Shown: positions 44,893 to 54,064 of the stretch, piece after piece
How the letters are laid out: each line of letters begins with the position of its first letter
Position numbering within the stretch: position 1 is the first letter of the stretch
Assembly: GCF_001436605.1 (NCBI RefSeq)
Contig: NZ_AYZL01000006.1
Span: 1-64,000 of the forward strand
Direction: 5' to 3'
Source: Holzapfeliella floricola DSM 23037 = JCM 16512
Lineage (GTDB): Bacteria; Bacillota; Bacilli; Lactobacillales; Lactobacillaceae
Length of the DNA stretch: 64,000 nucleotides
Made by a program: the position numbers and the translations under genes
Notes under the pieces: model-generated
The model's database searches: none
Seen by the model: the letters and a program-made list of their open reading frames with translations, nothing else
What the model was told of the DNA's origin: nothing

Positions 44893-45804
44893 TTATGCTT
44901 CTCCTCCTTGCGCTGATTCATTTGGATAAAGTAACTTCATTAAAGATGACTCTAAGTCAGAAGCCTGTTTATCCACATCTAAAACATCAAAACCTTGCTC
45001 TACTAAGAATTTAATCACAACAGCTAATGTTGTTTCATCTTTTAGTAAAAAGCTCACTTTTGTTTTTGGCATTTTGAATCCAGCATTATTCAAGGTTTCA
45101 CAAGCAGCACGGTCATCATTTGTTTTAATAACCACACGAATCTTGTAGGAGCCATTTAGTTCTTGAGGTGTTGTATCACGAACAACTTTACCTTCGTTAA
45201 AAATAATTAAGTGATCAATTACCTTTTCTAGTTCACTCAAAATGTGACTAGAAATCAAGAATGTCACACCTTGTTTAGCCAATTTTTGAATCAATTGACG
45301 AACTTCAATTACAGCATGAGGATCTAGTCCATTCATAGGTTCATCTAAAATCACTAAACTAGGATTGTTGATTAATGCCATGGCAATCCCTAGCTTTTGT
45401 TTCATCCCTAGTGAGTAACTTTTGGCACGATTTTTGATGTAGTCTTGCATCCCCAAATCCTGCACCAATTCATCAATACGCGCTTTTTGATTTTTACCGT
45501 CAGCGAACATCTTTAAATGATCATATCCAGTTAAAAATGGATAGATAGCTGGATATTCAATTAACTGTCCTACTTTTTCAAGTTGTTTATGTTTTGAGAA
45601 AGTGACGGGATCACCCTGAATTTCAACTTCCCCATCCACTTTAATCAACCCTAGTGCTGCTTTCATTAATGTGGTTTTACCTGAACCATTAGGTCCTACC
45701 AGCCCGACAATTTGACCAGACTTAACTTCAAAAGAAACATCGTCTAGCGCTTTTTTGGTACGATATTTCTTATTTAAATGACTAACTTTCAATTCTGTTG
45801 TCAT
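44893..45804 (-). CDS. ABC exporter ATP-binding protein
   Basis: A 303-residue ATPase with Walker A GPNGSGKTT, signature YSLGMKQKL and Walker B LVILDEPMNGLDP. This signature variant is typical of the BcrA/LanF-like exporters. AAGGAGG supports ATG 45802-45804; an in-frame ATG eight codons upstream lies before that site. It is in an operon with the permease. Confidence 0.9.
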   Translation of the reverse strand: MTTELKVSHLNKKYRTKKALDDVSFEVKSGQIVGLVGPNGSGKTTLMKAALGLIKVDGEVEIQGDPVTFSKHKQLEKVGQLIEYPAIYPFLTGYDHLKMFADGKNQKARIDELVQDLGMQDYIKNRAKSYSLGMKQKLGIAMALINNPSLVILDEPMNGLDPHAVIEVRQLIQKLAKQGVTFLISSHILSELEKVIDHLIIFNEGKVVRDTTPQELNGSYKIRVVIKTNDDRAACETLNNAGFKMPKTKVSFLLKDETTLAVVIKFLVEQGFDVLDVDKQASDLESSLMKLLYPNESAQGGEA

Positions 45805-45946
45805 GATTTTCCTCCTTATAGATAACACTTCACATTTTAGCGTATCATATTTATTTAAATTTAGGTTAATTTCATATTGGTTTTAATTAAATATTATTAA
45901 TTAAGGAGTAAACTAGCCATACAAGATAAATTTTAGGAGGTTCATG

Positions 45947-46264
45947 ATGATTGTCACAACAACAAATCAAATCGAAGGTAAACAGATAACTGAATATTGC
46001 GATATTGTTTTCGGTGAAGCAGTCGCCGGTGTAAATATGTTTCGCGATATCGGTGCAAGTTTTCGTAACGTTTTCGGTGGTCGTTCAAGAGGTTATGAAA
46101 ATGAAATGATGCAAGCTCGTACTGAAGTGATTGAAGAAATGAAGCAACGTGCGGCTGCAGTTGGTGCCACCGACATTGTTGGCGTTAAGTTTGATTATGA
46201 TTTAGCCAATGAGATGTTAATGGTGATGTGTTCAGGAACTGCGGTTGTTACTGAAGACAAATAA
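45947..46264 (+). CDS. UPF0145 (YbjQ) family protein
   Basis: A 105-residue protein with the family start [14 protein letters not shown], central [13 protein letters not shown] and C-terminal [13 protein letters not shown]. The family is thought to form pentameric, dodecin-like rings; its function is not established. AGGAGG lies six bases before the second of two adjacent ATG codons, which was chosen. Confidence 0.9.
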   Translation: MIVTTTNQIEGKQITEYCDIVFGEAVAGVNMFRDIGASFRNVFGGRSRGYENEMMQARTEVIEEMKQRAAAVGATDIVGVKFDYDLANEMLMVMCSGTAVVTEDK

Positions 46265-46300
46265 AAAAAGAGAACGCTTTAAGCGTTCTCTTTTTTTATT
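46263..46300. terminator. Bidirectional terminator
   Basis: AAAAAAAGAGAACGCTT pairs with AAGCGTTCTCTTTTTTT between the UPF0145 and phosphoketolase genes. Confidence 0.93.
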
Positions 46301-48662
46301 TGTCTAATGGTTTCCATTCCCATTCTTGTACTTCAGGAAGATCATCACCAATATCACGAATATAATCGTGGTGTTTTTGTAAAATGCTATCCATCTTACT
46401 TGAAAATCCTGCTGCTTTTGTACCATATACTTGATTAGCCACATCTTGTGCTAAATGGAAACGGTCTAATTCGTTCACAACTCTCATATCAAATGGTGTT
46501 GTAATATCACCATTTTCACGGTAACCGTGAGGGAAAACATTACGGTTTGTGCGGTCAAAGAAGTAATCACGAATTAAGGTTTCATAACCATGGAAAGCAA
46601 AGATAACAGGTTTATCTTTAGTAAAGATACGGTCAAACTCATCATCACTTAATCCACGAGGATCAAATTTTTGTGAACGAAGTTTCATAATATCCACAAC
46701 GTTTACGAAGCGAATTTTTAGGTCTGGATATTGTTCATGCAAGATTGAAATTGCAGCTAGTGATTCAACGTTTGGTTCCATACCACTTGCAGCAATCACA
46801 ACATCAGGTTCTTCACCGTTATCAGTTGAAGCCCAGTCAATCACTTTAAGACCTTTATCTACCAATTCAGCTGCTTCTTCAATACTGTAGAATTGTGGAC
46901 GAGGTTGTTTTGAAGCCACAATTAAGTTCACTTTTTCTTCTGAACGAAGTGTCTTGTCCATCACAGCTAATAAACTGTTAGCATCAGCTGGTAAGTATTG
47001 GCGAATGTATTCAGGTTTTTTCTCAGCCAAGTGCGTAATAATACCTGGATCTTGGTGAGTATAACCATTGTGATCTTGTTGGAATGAAGTTGATGTTGCT
47101 AATACGTTCAATGATGGGTATTTTTTACGCCAAGGCATTTCATTAGCTTTACGTAACCACTTAAAGTGTTGGGTAATCATTGAATCAACGACACGCAAGA
47201 AAGCTTCATATGATGAGAAGAATCCATGACGACCTGTTAGAACATAGCCTTCTAGTAGTCCTTCTGCTTGATGTTCTGATAATTGGGAATCAATAATACG
47301 ACCTTCAGGACTAATGTATTGATCAACACCTGGTTCAGTTGCTTCTAACCATTGACGAGGTGAAGCTTCAAAAGCATCATATAAACGGTTTGACATCGTT
47401 TCATCAGGACCAAATAAACGGAAGTTATCTGGATTTTGACGAATAATATCGCCAATAAAGTCACTCATAACCAACATATCTTGAGCAACCACTTGACCAC
47501 GTTTTGAGTTGTCTAATGCATATTGACGGTAATCTGGCATTTTAAGTGGTTTAGGATTAATTCCACCATTTGTGATTGGGTTCATTGCCATACGGTGATT
47601 ACCTTTTGGTGTAAGATCTTCTAATTCTTGAATCAAGCGACCATTTTCATCAAATAATTCTTCTGGACCATATGAGTTTAACCAATCAGTTAAAGCACCT
47701 ACATGTTCCATATGATGTTGGTCAACAGGAATTGGAATTTGGTGAGCTCTAAATGAGCCTTCAATGACATTGTTATCCCATGTTTTTGGACCTGTCCAGC
47801 CTTTTGGTGTACGAACAATTAGCACTGGCCAGTTAGGACGAGTCACATTTTCTGCTCCTTCACGGCGAGCATTTTCTTGGATAGATTTGATTTCTTCAAT
47901 CGCTTGATCCATCACTTTAGCCATTTCAGGGTTTAATTTATCAGCATCGTTGCCTTCAACAAAGTAAGGTTTCCAGCCCATACCTTCAAAGTATTGTGTG
48001 AGTTCTGCATCTGTTTTACGTGCTAGAATAGTTGGGTTTGAAATTTTGTAACCATTCATGTGTACAATTGGTAAAACGGCACCATCTTTAGCAGGGTTGA
48101 TGAATACATTAGAGAACCACGAAGCAGCTAGTGGGCCAGTTTCAGTTTCACCGTCTCCAATCACAACTGCTGAAATAGTATCTTTATTATCTAAAATTGC
48201 ACCAACACCATGTGAAAGTGCATAACCAAGTTCTCCACCTTCGTGGATTGAACCTGGTGTTTCAGGAGCTGCATGTGAAGCCACTCCGCCTGGGAATGAA
48301 AATTGTTTGAATAGTTGAGTCATTCCAGCTTCATCGCGAGAAACTTCAGGATAGATTTCTGAATAAGAACCATCTAGGTAAGCGTTTGAAACCATTACTT
48401 GTCCACCATGACCAGGTCCTTCAATGTAGAACATATCTAGGTCATATTTGTTAATCACACGGTTTAGATGTGTGTAAATAAAGTTTTGACCAGAAATTGT
48501 TCCCCAGTGACCGATTGGATGGATTTTTAAATCATCTGCTTGCAGTGGTCTCTTTAACAATGGGTTATCTTTTAAATATAGTTGACCAACTGAAACGTAG
48601 TTAACAGCGCGCCAGTATTTTGTCATTAGATCAAAATATTGTTTTGAATTGTAGTCTACCAT
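46296..48662 (-). CDS. xpkA: Xylulose-5-phosphate/fructose-6-phosphate phosphoketolase
   Basis: A 788-residue thiamine-diphosphate enzyme that splits xylulose 5-phosphate with phosphate into acetyl phosphate and glyceraldehyde 3-phosphate, the key step of heterofermentative or pentose metabolism. Visible family segments are [40 protein letters not shown], the TPP motif GDGETETGP, and GYTHQDPG in the pyrimidine-binding half. CGGAGG supports ATG 48660-48662, removing 24 codons from the longest frame. A GntR regulator lies upstream on the same strand. Confidence 0.97.
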   Translation of the reverse strand: MVDYNSKQYFDLMTKYWRAVNYVSVGQLYLKDNPLLKRPLQADDLKIHPIGHWGTISGQNFIYTHLNRVINKYDLDMFYIEGPGHGGQVMVSNAYLDGSYSEIYPEVSRDEAGMTQLFKQFSFPGGVASHAAPETPGSIHEGGELGYALSHGVGAILDNKDTISAVVIGDGETETGPLAASWFSNVFINPAKDGAVLPIVHMNGYKISNPTILARKTDAELTQYFEGMGWKPYFVEGNDADKLNPEMAKVMDQAIEEIKSIQENARREGAENVTRPNWPVLIVRTPKGWTGPKTWDNNVIEGSFRAHQIPIPVDQHHMEHVGALTDWLNSYGPEELFDENGRLIQELEDLTPKGNHRMAMNPITNGGINPKPLKMPDYRQYALDNSKRGQVVAQDMLVMSDFIGDIIRQNPDNFRLFGPDETMSNRLYDAFEASPRQWLEATEPGVDQYISPEGRIIDSQLSEHQAEGLLEGYVLTGRHGFFSSYEAFLRVVDSMITQHFKWLRKANEMPWRKKYPSLNVLATSTSFQQDHNGYTHQDPGIITHLAEKKPEYIRQYLPADANSLLAVMDKTLRSEEKVNLIVASKQPRPQFYSIEEAAELVDKGLKVIDWASTDNGEEPDVVIAASGMEPNVESLAAISILHEQYPDLKIRFVNVVDIMKLRSQKFDPRGLSDDEFDRIFTKDKPVIFAFHGYETLIRDYFFDRTNRNVFPHGYRENGDITTPFDMRVVNELDRFHLAQDVANQVYGTKAAGFSSKMDSILQKHHDYIRDIGDDLPEVQEWEWKPLDK

Positions 48663-48771
48663 GTAATTCTTCCTCCGAAATAATTCGCTTGATTTGATAA
48701 TCCCAGTATAAAGTTTCCCCTTACTAATAGTCAACCATTTATAAAAAAGGTGCGTACCAATTTAAGAAATC

Positions 48772-49506
48772 TTAATCTTCTAACGAGACAAATGTATGGT
48801 AATTCATGTAATCATAGCGTAACCGCATTTGAGAATATTCAAACGGTGTTCCATCATCCAAGAAGAAAATTCCAGATAGTGTCCCTACCGGCTCCGTAGA
48901 TAATAAATTCAACTCGGTTCTATCTTCTTCAGTTGACGGGCTCACACCAATTGTCAAATAAGATTTTGTCACACCTTGCTTTTTGACTTGTTCAACATAC
49001 TTAAACAATGATTCAGTCAATGTCTTTTCTTCTAACTGTGGCAAAATCTTAATTGGGATATAACCAGTCTCAATCATAAACGACTGATCATCAAATGAAC
49101 GCAATCGTTTAAAAGCATAAACAAAGTCCGTGTCTTTGATAAATAAGTCAGTCGCTAATTCTTTAGGGCAGCGCTCAACATTGAATGATAATAATTTTAT
49201 TTGAGGTGATTGGCCATTCATTTGAAAACTATCACTAATTCCTAAATTAGATCCGTTTTTATAATGAAATACCGAATCATTTTTCACAAATATTGGATTG
49301 ATGAATGTTCCTGAACCTCGTTTTTGAAAAACTGCACCCTTATCAGCTAATAACTTCAAAGCCCGTTTAATCGAACTACGGCTTACCCCAAAAGTCTGGC
49401 TCAATGTTCTTTCATCAGGTAGCTTCATTGTTTCTTGATATTCACCATCTAAAATTTGGTTTTGCAGTTCATGCATGATTTTTTTATAAATTAAGTTTTT
49501 TTCCAC
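48772..49506 (-). CDS. GntR/HutC family transcriptional regulator
   Basis: A 244-residue regulator. The N-terminal winged helix-turn-helix reads LPDERTLSQTFGVSRSSIKR and GSGTF; a UTRA ligand-binding domain follows (about 80-240). The start is GTG 49504-49506, with GGAGGG upstream; a longer in-frame ATG lies inside the preceding terminator and is unlikely. It lies 110 bp upstream of the phosphoketolase gene on the same strand and may control it through a sugar-phosphate ligand, an inference from position. Confidence 0.88.
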   Translation of the reverse strand: MEKNLIYKKIMHELQNQILDGEYQETMKLPDERTLSQTFGVSRSSIKRALKLLADKGAVFQKRGSGTFINPIFVKNDSVFHYKNGSNLGISDSFQMNGQSPQIKLLSFNVERCPKELATDLFIKDTDFVYAFKRLRSFDDQSFMIETGYIPIKILPQLEEKTLTESLFKYVEQVKKQGVTKSYLTIGVSPSTEEDRTELNLLSTEPVGTLSGIFFLDDGTPFEYSQMRLRYDYMNYHTFVSLED

Positions 49507-49520
49507 AAAAGATCCCTCCA

Positions 49521-49562
49521 AAAAAAACGTAATCAAAGTTCAAGATTTGATTACGTTTTTTT
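49521..49562 (-). terminator. Intrinsic terminator of the GtrA-family gene
   Basis: AACGTAATCAAA pairs with TTTGATTACGTT with long A and T runs, separating the GtrA gene from the GntR gene. Confidence 0.9.
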
Positions 49563-49569
49563 GTAAATT

Positions 49570-49992
49570 TTAATTATCTGTTACCTTGTCATCTGCTGCT
49601 TCTTTGAAAGTTACGAATTTATTAAATGTATACTGTGATACGGTGACAATACCTAAAGCAAACAGTTTAACGATATAAATATTGTAACCTAATTTAGTAG
49701 CGAAAATAAATAAAATTAAATTACTAAACATGATTCCAACTAAACCGACCACATAATAATTTAGATAGCGCTTCAATAAATTATCTTTAACTTTGAAGTT
49801 GTAGTGAGCATTCAAAAAGAAATTGGAAGTGAGTCCTAATGTTGAACTGACAAAATTTAAAATTTGTGTAGATTCAAAAATAGTATGTAAAATGAAAAAA
49901 CTTCCAAAATCAACAACCAATCCACTAATTCCAATTAGACAATAAATAATAAAATCCCGATTGATTTTTGTATGTTGAGTTACAGGCGACAT
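49570..49992 (-). CDS. GtrA family membrane protein
   Basis: A 140-residue protein with four membrane helices and the family pattern LIGISGLVVDFGSFFIL and NFFLNAHYNFKV. GtrA proteins help move lipid-linked sugars across the membrane or act in wall polysaccharide and teichoic acid glycosylation. No glycosyltransferase is adjacent. AGGAAG precedes the ATG. Confidence 0.9.
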   Translation of the reverse strand: MSPVTQHTKINRDFIIYCLIGISGLVVDFGSFFILHTIFESTQILNFVSSTLGLTSNFFLNAHYNFKVKDNLLKRYLNYYVVGLVGIMFSNLILFIFATKLGYNIYIVKLFALGIVTVSQYTFNKFVTFKEAADDKVTDN

Positions 49993-50106
49993 GAATTATC
50001 TTCCTATTCCGATTATGTAATTTATGCTTTTGGCATACTTTCATATTTTAACGCTTTTAAGTTCTTTTTCCAAAGATAAATCTGTTTTTTAAGAAAACTT
50101 ACGCTT

Positions 50107-50141
50107 TAAAAAAGGGGCTACCTTTTAGTAGCACCCTTTTA
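50107..50141 (-). terminator. Intrinsic terminator of ddl
   Basis: AAAGGGGCTAC pairs imperfectly with GTAGCACCCTTT around CTTTTA, overlapping the ddl stop codon. Confidence 0.82.
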
Positions 50142-51203
50142 TCTCGTGTGGTGTAATTCTTTTTTATGATCAAAACGCTCTTTGGCATAAGAAATTAAGT
50201 GATCAATTAAATCTGGATAAGTAATACCCGCAAGCTCAAATAATTTTGGATACATACTGATGTTGGTAAATCCTGGTAACGCATTTAACTCATTAAAAAC
50301 AATTTGTGAGTCAGAATTTTGTAACATGAAGTCAACACGTGCAAGTCCTGAACATTCTAGGATGTCATAAACTTTCAAGGCTTCGGCTCTCACTTCTTCA
50401 GTAAGTTCTTCAGAAATAGGTGCTGGAATAGCTAACGTTGCACCAGATTCATCAATGTATTTATTTTCATAGCTATAAAATTCACCTTCGGGTGTGGTGA
50501 TTTGACCAACACCACTTGCTTGAGGATTTTCATTTCCCAAAACGGCAACTTCAATTTCAACACCATTAATTGCTTCTTCAACTAGCACTTTATCATCGTA
50601 TTCAAAAGCTTCAGCAAGTCCTTTGTTGAAACTTTCTTCATCAATCGCTTTACTAATTCCTACCGAAGAACCTTGGTTTGATGGTTTGATGAAAACGGTT
50701 GACCCTAGTTTTTGTGAGACTTTGTCATAGGTCCAGTCATCTTGTGTATGGCGTTTAACAATTACCCAATCTGCTACTTTAATACCCGCACTTTGGGCAA
50801 TAATTTTTGTGAAATCTTTATCCATTGTGACAGCAGTGCTCAAGACATCTGATCCTACAAACGGTTTATTTAAGATTCTAAATAATCCTTGTAAAGCACC
50901 ATCTTCACCAATGTTACCGTGCACAATTGGGAAAAAGACATCAACATCTTGGTAGTCACCTAATTGCACAATATTTGCAACATTTTCAACAGCCGCTTTA
51001 TTTTCTACTTCAAGATGTGGATTATCAAATAATTGTTTTGATGTTTCTAAATCCACCATAAATCCTGATTGGGTTAAGGCCATTGGGTACACTTCATATT
51101 TAGCTTTATCGATAGCTTCATAGATATTTTTAGCTGATTGAACGGATACTTCATATTCAGAAGAATTCCCACCAAAAATCAAGCCTACTTTTGTTTTTTT
51201 CAT
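50139..51203 (-). CDS. ddl: D-alanine--D-alanine ligase
   Basis: A 354-residue ATP-grasp ligase for the peptidoglycan precursor. It opens KVGLIFGGNSSEYEVSVQSA, with FPIVHGNIGEDGALQG, FIKPSNQGSSVGISKA and FNELNALPGFT. In the omega-loop segment FYSYENKYIDES, the position that separates D-Ala (Tyr) from D-lactate (Phe) ligases appears to be Tyr, predicting D-Ala-D-Ala ends and vancomycin sensitivity. AGAGGAAA precedes the ATG. It is monocistronic. Confidence 0.95.
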   Translation of the reverse strand: MKKTKVGLIFGGNSSEYEVSVQSAKNIYEAIDKAKYEVYPMALTQSGFMVDLETSKQLFDNPHLEVENKAAVENVANIVQLGDYQDVDVFFPIVHGNIGEDGALQGLFRILNKPFVGSDVLSTAVTMDKDFTKIIAQSAGIKVADWVIVKRHTQDDWTYDKVSQKLGSTVFIKPSNQGSSVGISKAIDEESFNKGLAEAFEYDDKVLVEEAINGVEIEVAVLGNENPQASGVGQITTPEGEFYSYENKYIDESGATLAIPAPISEELTEEVRAEALKVYDILECSGLARVDFMLQNSDSQIVFNELNALPGFTNISMYPKLFELAGITYPDLIDHLISYAKERFDHKKELHHTR

Positions 51204-51299
51204 TATGTAAATTTCCTCTCAGTTAATTACTGTAGTATGGTTGTATTATACTACGAGTTAATTTAATTCAAAAATATTTTTTAAATATAAACTTTAAAG

Positions 51300-51329
51300 T
51301 TAACTTTTTTCCTAATTTTTGCTTATAAT
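51300..51329 (+). promoter_or_regulatory. Promoter of the CAP-domain protein gene
   Basis: TTAACT (51300-51305) and TATAAT (51324-51329) with an 18-bp spacer, followed by TAGGAGGAG before the ATG at 51354. Confidence 0.55.
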
Positions 51330-51353
51330 GTCAGTAATAGGAGGAGTGTTTTT

Positions 51354-52862
51354 ATGATTCAATTTAAAAAGAAAAAAAGCTTATTGCTTTTTGGAGCACT
51401 ATTTTCAGTTACTTTATTGGTAGGTAATCAAAACAATTATACTGAAGCTGCCACATTCACGAAAGCTGAAAAGCAACAAGTTGAAAGCATTCAATCTCGT
51501 TACAATAATTTAGATAAAACACCGATTAACGCACAAACGCTTTATCAAGATGTTCCCAGTTTGATTGAGCCATTTCAACCAGGTAAACTACCTGATAGTT
51601 ATATCTCAAACACAATTGCTTACATTAACTACTATCGTGACTTGTTTGGTTTGCCTGCCATCACTTCTTTGCCAGAAGAAAATAGTGATGCACAATTAAC
51701 TGCTTCCATTATGGCAGCAGCTCAGGCAACACCTTTTAAAAATCAACATGGCTTACCTAATGCCACTAAACCTGATTTTGTTTCTGATGACGATTGGAAA
51801 ATTGCACAGCAAGTTTCTAATTCATCAAACTTAAATTTCAACATCTATGATCAAAGTGCTGGTGATGTGATTACAGATTTAGTTCGTGATAACTACAACT
51901 TAACAGGCAATGATACTGGTCATCGTGCTTGGCTACTATCTTCTCGTATCAGTAAAACTGGTATTGGTGCTGCTTATGGTAGTAATGGTTTCCGTTATTT
52001 TGTACAACCTGTGATGTATGGTAATGATATCTTCAAACAACCTTCAAAAAGTACTGTTACTTATCCATCAAGCACATTATTCCCAATTGAAATGATTAAT
52101 AGTCGAAATACCCCTTGGTCTATCTATCTATCTGATAAAGCTATTTTTAGTACACCTAAAATTACGGTTAAAGATGTTGATACTGGACAAGTTGTCGATG
52201 CTCAAAACGTGTCGAACTATAGTCAAGATCAATTTGGTAATTTTCACACAATTATCACATTTTCTCCCGGGGATTTGCCGTTAGTCTCAACTCATGAATA
52301 TTACGTAGAAGTTGAAGGCGTTTACAGCTACAACTTTAAGTTATTTAATCAAGTTGCTGCCAACCAACCCGAAATCACTTTGACTGATGAAGAAGCGGTC
52401 AAAAAACCAACTTCAACCACGAATCCAACTACTACACCTGCACAAACAAAACCAACTGCACAAACACCTAAAGTTGAAATTTCACCTAATGAATTTCGAA
52501 AGAACTTAATGAAAAAAGCCGAGTTTATTCGCGATTCACTAGAGTCTCGTAATAATTTTCAATATTTAGTTTTTGGACGTTCTTACCAAGACGGGAATGA
52601 TTTTTATAATTTGGGAGATGACCAATGGTTTAAGGATTTCTTTGAATTTTCAAATCCAGATATTAAAGCTGGTTTAATTGATATTTCTTCTAGAATGCTT
52701 GATCGTCAAGTCTACACAAGTCCTTATCCAAGTCAAAGAGAATCAACTTATCATTTCTTAAATATTGGCGAAACGCTCCCTTATGGCCAAACAATTACAG
52801 TTGGTCAAGAAGTTTGGTACTACTTAGGTCCCAAACAATGGGTTAAGCAAATCAGCCAATGA
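51354..52862 (+). CDS. Secreted CAP-domain protein with SLAP-like C-terminal modules
   Basis: A 502-residue secreted protein. A signal peptide (about 1-32, cut near TEAA) precedes a CAP/SCP-like domain at about 80-220 (YISNTIAYINYYRDLFGL, and TGHRAWLLSSRISKTGIG with its conserved His). A beta domain and a Thr/Pro/Ala linker (about 350-375) follow. The end has two short copies of a module (DFYNLGDDQWFKDF and VWYYLGPKQWVKQI) resembling the last strand of the SLAP module in the proteins at 1958-12050. CAP proteins of LAB are cell-wall associated; the molecular role is not settled. Confidence 0.82.
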   Translation: MIQFKKKKSLLLFGALFSVTLLVGNQNNYTEAATFTKAEKQQVESIQSRYNNLDKTPINAQTLYQDVPSLIEPFQPGKLPDSYISNTIAYINYYRDLFGLPAITSLPEENSDAQLTASIMAAAQATPFKNQHGLPNATKPDFVSDDDWKIAQQVSNSSNLNFNIYDQSAGDVITDLVRDNYNLTGNDTGHRAWLLSSRISKTGIGAAYGSNGFRYFVQPVMYGNDIFKQPSKSTVTYPSSTLFPIEMINSRNTPWSIYLSDKAIFSTPKITVKDVDTGQVVDAQNVSNYSQDQFGNFHTIITFSPGDLPLVSTHEYYVEVEGVYSYNFKLFNQVAANQPEITLTDEEAVKKPTSTTNPTTTPAQTKPTAQTPKVEISPNEFRKNLMKKAEFIRDSLESRNNFQYLVFGRSYQDGNDFYNLGDDQWFKDFFEFSNPDIKAGLIDISSRMLDRQVYTSPYPSQRESTYHFLNIGETLPYGQTITVGQEVWYYLGPKQWVKQISQ

Positions 52863-52948
52863 TGGTAATTATACTTAGAAGGTATAATTATGTATCAAAA
52901 TTCAAATCAAAAGGTCGCTGGAATTACTATCAGAAACTTTAACATGTA

Positions 52949-52992
52949 AACTTTTCAGCTCACGACTTGATGAGTTGAAAAGTTTTTATTTT
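52949..52992 (+). terminator. Intrinsic terminator of the CAP-domain gene
   Basis: AACTTTTCAGCTCA pairs with TGAGTTGAAAAGTT (one G-U) and is followed by TTTATTTT. Confidence 0.85.
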
Positions 52993-53001
52993 AAAAACTA
53001 C

Positions 53002-53032
53002 TTGCCTTGAAGTGAAATTCAAGGTTTAAAAT
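53002..53032 (+). promoter_or_regulatory. Second MerR-type promoter/operator, upstream of the SDR gene
   Basis: TTGCCT (53002-53007) and TAAAAT (53027-53032) are again 19 bp apart. The dyad at 53005-53024 has perfect 7-bp arms CCTTGAA/TTCAAGG. The whole region down to the AGAGGTGCT ribosome site matches 15071-15142 closely, so the two promoters are duplicates. Confidence 0.75.
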
Positions 53033-53077
53033 GAATTCATCAACTAAATAACTAGTTTTGAAAAGAGGTGCTCAAAA

Positions 53078-53177
53078 ATAACAATTGGAATACTAACAGT
53101 TATCGTGATTATTTCAAAATAGGCATGAACTGAGTTTTTTTATATTAAAGTCTTACGTAATGCAGTAATATCAATTA
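53078..53177 (+). pseudogene. Decayed remnant of a merR gene
   Basis: The bases after the duplicated promoter match the start of the MerR gene at 15147, with its ATG changed to ATA (53078-53080). After ACAATTG the match jumps to the segment that encodes NTSGYRDYSEMDMNWVFYIK in the intact gene, so about 85 bp, covering the helix-turn-helix codons, is deleted. The match fades near 53177. Stops and frameshifts are present. It cannot make a regulator. Confidence 0.8.
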
Positions 53178-53241
53178 ACCCTATCAATAGGTCAAATAAA
53201 TTAGTTAATTCTTGTACTTAAGAAAAATGGGAGGTCAAAAT

Positions 53242-54027
53242 ATGTATCAAGATTTAAATCAAAAAGTTGCCGTTGTTACTGGTGGTTCAAAAGGAATTGG
53301 AACAGCTATCAGTCGCCGATTTGGTGAAGAAGGCATGAAAGTTGTTATTAATTACAACTCCGATCAAAAAGGCGCTCAAAAAGTTGTTGACTTAATCAAA
53401 AAACACGGTGGCGATGCCATTGCGATTCATGCTGATATTTCAACAGAGGACGGCGTTTCACATTTACTTGAAACAGCCGTATCAGAATTCGGTGGACTTG
53501 ATGTTTGGGTAAATAACGCTGGTATGGAAAATAAACATGAAACCAAAAAATTAACACTCAAAGATTGGCAACGTGTTATCGATGTCAACTTAACCGGAAC
53601 TTTCTTGGGAAGTCAAAAAGCACTTAACCACTTCTTAGATAAAGATAAACCTGGTAGCATCATCAACATTTCTAGCGTTCACGAACAAATTCCATGGCCT
53701 ACTTTTGCTCACTATTCCGCAAGTAAAGGTGGCGTTAAGTTGCTTACACAAACTATGGCATCTGAATATGCTCGTCATCATATTCGGGTTAATAACATTG
53801 GCCCAGGTGCTATTAAAACGCCAATTAATGCTGAAAAGTTTGATGATCCAAAACAACTTGAAGAAACCACTAATATGATTCCGATGAAAGAAATCGGTGA
53901 ACCTAAAGATGTTGCAGCAGCCGCTGCATGGCTGGCTTCAAATGAATCCAAATATGTAACTGGTATCACTTTATTCGTTGATGGTGGAATGACACTTTAT
54001 CCTGCTTTCATGGATGGTAAAGGATAA
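53242..54027 (+). CDS. Short-chain dehydrogenase/reductase, glucose 1-dehydrogenase-like
   Basis: A 261-residue NAD(P)-dependent enzyme with the cofactor motif VTGGSKGIG, NNAG, and the catalytic Ser and YSASKGG. It ends ITLFVDGGMTLYPAF. The overall pattern is that of Bacillus-type glucose 1-dehydrogenases, though the substrate is not certain. GGGAGG supports ATG 53242; an in-frame start ten codons upstream lacks a site. The decayed merR and its MerR-type promoter lie upstream, so the intact MerR at 15147 may control it. Confidence 0.9.
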   Translation: MYQDLNQKVAVVTGGSKGIGTAISRRFGEEGMKVVINYNSDQKGAQKVVDLIKKHGGDAIAIHADISTEDGVSHLLETAVSEFGGLDVWVNNAGMENKHETKKLTLKDWQRVIDVNLTGTFLGSQKALNHFLDKDKPGSIINISSVHEQIPWPTFAHYSASKGGVKLLTQTMASEYARHHIRVNNIGPGAIKTPINAEKFDDPKQLEETTNMIPMKEIGEPKDVAAAAAWLASNESKYVTGITLFVDGGMTLYPAFMDGKG

Positions 54028-54064
54028 AAAAAATAATCGCATACTAGTATGCGATTATTTTTTT
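54027..54064. terminator. Bidirectional terminator
   Basis: AAAATAATCGCATACTA pairs with TAGTATGCGATTATTTT between convergent SDR and DUF536-like genes. Confidence 0.92.

Noticed and set aside
52863-52945. A functional gene between the CAP-domain gene and its terminator
   Set aside because: No open frame with a ribosome site is present; it reads as untranslated 3' sequence.
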